Assembly (NCBI GenBank): GCA_017408985.1
Contig: JAFQTO010000001.1
Span: forward strand, 62,001 to 126,000
Direction: 5' to 3'
Length of the DNA: 64,000 nt
Source: Clostridia bacterium
GTDB lineage: Bacteria > Bacillota > Clostridia > Oscillospirales > Butyricicoccaceae
Part shown: piece after piece, positions 63,294 to 64,000 of the stretch
How positions within the stretch are numbered: the stretch's first letter is position 1
Layout: each line of letters begins with the position of its first letter
The notes under the pieces: model-generated
Databases searched by the model: none
What the model saw: the letters and a program-made list of their open reading frames with translations, nothing else
Told to the model about the DNA's origin: nothing
Position numbers and translations under genes: made by a program

Positions 63294-63322
63294 ATAGTAT
63301 CATCGGCGCAAAAAAATGTCAA
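63294..63322 (-). promoter_or_regulatory. thiT riboswitch promoter
   Basis: Minus strand TTGACA (63322-63317), 17 bp, TACTAT (63299-63294). Confidence 0.78.
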
Positions 63323-63350
63323 TATATTTCAAAAAATATTGTTTTACCTA

Positions 63351-63379
63351 TTGCTTTATTGAAAAAGTTGTGGTAATAT
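63351..63379 (+). promoter_or_regulatory. rpmB promoter
   Basis: TTGCTT (63351-63356), 17 bp, TAATAT (63374-63379). Confidence 0.55.
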
Positions 63380-63424
63380 ATCTCGTGTCGCTTTGTGACA
63401 AATACTTCAAGGAGGTGCAGAGGA

Positions 63425-63613
63425 ATGGCAAAGTGTGATATCTGCGGAAAGGGCGTTGCTTTTGGTATTCAGCTTTCACATTCTCACAGAAGATCTAACC
63501 GTGCTTGGAAGCCCAACGTACGTCGTGTCAAGGCTGTTGTGAATGGAACCCCTGTCCATGTGAATGTCTGTACCCGTTGCCTGCGTTCGGGCAAGGTCAC
63601 CAGAGCGGTGTAA
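63425..63613 (+). CDS. rpmB: 50S ribosomal protein L28
   Basis: 62 residues: MAKCDICGKGVAFG, SHSHRRSNRAWKPNVRRVK and VCTRCLRSGKV. The two CxxC pairs (CDIC, CTRC) mark the zinc-binding C+ form. ATG 63425 follows AAGGAGGTG; a longer reading upstream has no site. Confidence 0.97.
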   Translation: MAKCDICGKGVAFGIQLSHSHRRSNRAWKPNVRRVKAVVNGTPVHVNVCTRCLRSGKVTRAV

Positions 63614-63634
63614 TTAAGACAGATGTTTTTTAAG

Positions 63635-63665
63635 ATGCGTTTGGCGTATGCCAGACGCATTTTTG
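63635..63665 (+). terminator. rpmB terminator
   Basis: 11-bp stem ATGCGTTTGGC/GCCAGACGCAT (one G-T), GTAT loop, T tail. Confidence 0.88.
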
Positions 63666-63668
63666 CTA

Positions 63669-63697
63669 TTGTTATTCAGACTTTTCTGATGTATAAT
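63669..63697 (+). promoter_or_regulatory. hprK promoter
   Basis: TTGTTA (63669-63674), 17 bp, TATAAT (63692-63697). Confidence 0.6.
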
Positions 63698-63728
63698 ATA
63701 TATCAAATATGTATCAGGAGGTGCCGCT

Positions 63729-64000
63729 ATGGAGCAGGCATATTTGGAGCCCCATCAGATCATTACCGAAATGAAGCTGGAGATCCTCTACTCCTCAGAC
63801 AACAGTCTTCATCGCAGGATAACAAGAGCGGCTGCTAACCGCCCTGCTTTTGCGCTGTCAGGGTATTATGACTATTTTCAGAACGATGCCATACAGGTAT
63901 TGGGCAAGGTCGAGCACAAATACCTGGACAGTCTCAGCGACACCGATCGCAGAGAGGCGCTGGACAAACTGTTCTCCACCAACATACCCATGGTCATATT
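63729..64000 (+). CDS. hprK: HPr kinase/phosphorylase, 3' end outside window
   Basis: The first 90 codons are present and open to the right edge. The reading MEQAYLEPHQIITEMKLEIL, then RPAFALSGYYDYFQNDAIQV and LGKVEHKYLDSLSDTDRREA, matches the N-terminal domain of HprK. AGGAGGTG precedes ATG 63729. The catalytic C-terminal domain lies outside the window. HprK phosphorylates HPr-Ser46 and governs carbon catabolite control in Firmicutes. Confidence 0.9.
   Translation, partial: MEQAYLEPHQIITEMKLEILYSSDNSLHRRITRAAANRPAFALSGYYDYFQNDAIQVLGKVEHKYLDSLSDTDRREALDKLFSTNIPMVI

Overview
This window reads as chromosome of a spore-forming, anaerobic Firmicute of the Clostridia, most like the gut Ruminococcaceae/Oscillospiraceae. 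The evidence is the cotJABC spore-coat operon and a YlmC/YmxH sporulation protein, gdpP-rplI-dnaB and tilS-hpt-ftsH in Firmicute order, a CIRCE operator upstream of clpB, HPr kinase, a reverse rubrerythrin, ferredoxin-linked indolepyruvate oxidoreductase and formate-tetrahydrofolate ligase. No insertion sequence, prophage, integron or CRISPR array is visible. Most genes have good Shine-Dalgarno sites, many promoters match TTGACA-17-TATAAT, and hairpin terminators close most transcription units.

Layout. 1-2.7 kb: 5'-truncated U32 protein, a lipoprotein stub, and a DUF4438/phosphopantetheinyl transferase pair. 2.8 kb: tRNA-Val. 3.2-8.4 kb: acyl-CoA ligase, iorA, iorB and aminotransferase, a fermentation module for aromatic amino acids. 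8.5-11.7 kb: clpB, CIRCE and a small membrane protein. 11.8-12.9 kb: cotJABC. 13-15.8 kb: D-aminoacylase, ung, nitroreductase. 15.9-21.7 kb: a DUF2156 protein, then (reverse strand) capA, dusB, an ECF sigma factor, its anti-sigma factor and a lipoprotein, chained by overlapping ends. 21.8-32.6 kb: a long reverse-strand housekeeping run (fhs, gdpP, rplI, dnaB, tilS, hpt, ftsH, cca). 32.7-35 kb: metY-metA, methionine synthesis through O-acetylhomoserine. 35-44 kb: ion permease, FliB-like methylase, LysR and AraC regulators, dicarboxylate symporter, AbgB-like amidohydrolase, alpha/beta hydrolase, lipid kinase. 44.4-48.7 kb: Rrf2 with reverse rubrerythrin, a decayed secreted-protein gene beside an XRE regulator, small unknown genes, pyrophosphatase. 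48.7-56.5 kb: a sugar-acid locus (SDR fructuronate reductase, TIM-barrel epimerase, two Gfo/Idh/MocA dehydrogenases, AraC regulator, uxaC, NodB-like deacetylase). 56.5-60.2 kb: M20 peptidase and two tandem paralogous amidohydrolases. 60.3-64 kb: tsf-rpsB, ylmC, thiT under a TPP riboswitch, rpmB and the start of hprK.

How the genes work together. Several peptidases and amidohydrolases, two aminotransfer/oxidoreductase systems and the symporter suggest a life on peptides and amino acids. The uxaC locus adds uronic acids or glycosides. The most distinctive part is that sugar-acid locus. A direct repeat with a GCAAT core, spaced 21-22 bp, lies against the -35 box of both the SDR operon and uxaC promoters, on either side of the AraC gene that probably reads it. 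Combining paired Gfo/Idh/MocA dehydrogenases with a TIM-barrel isomerase recalls oxidoreductive (3-keto) glycoside cleavage, but the substrate cannot be read from sequence.
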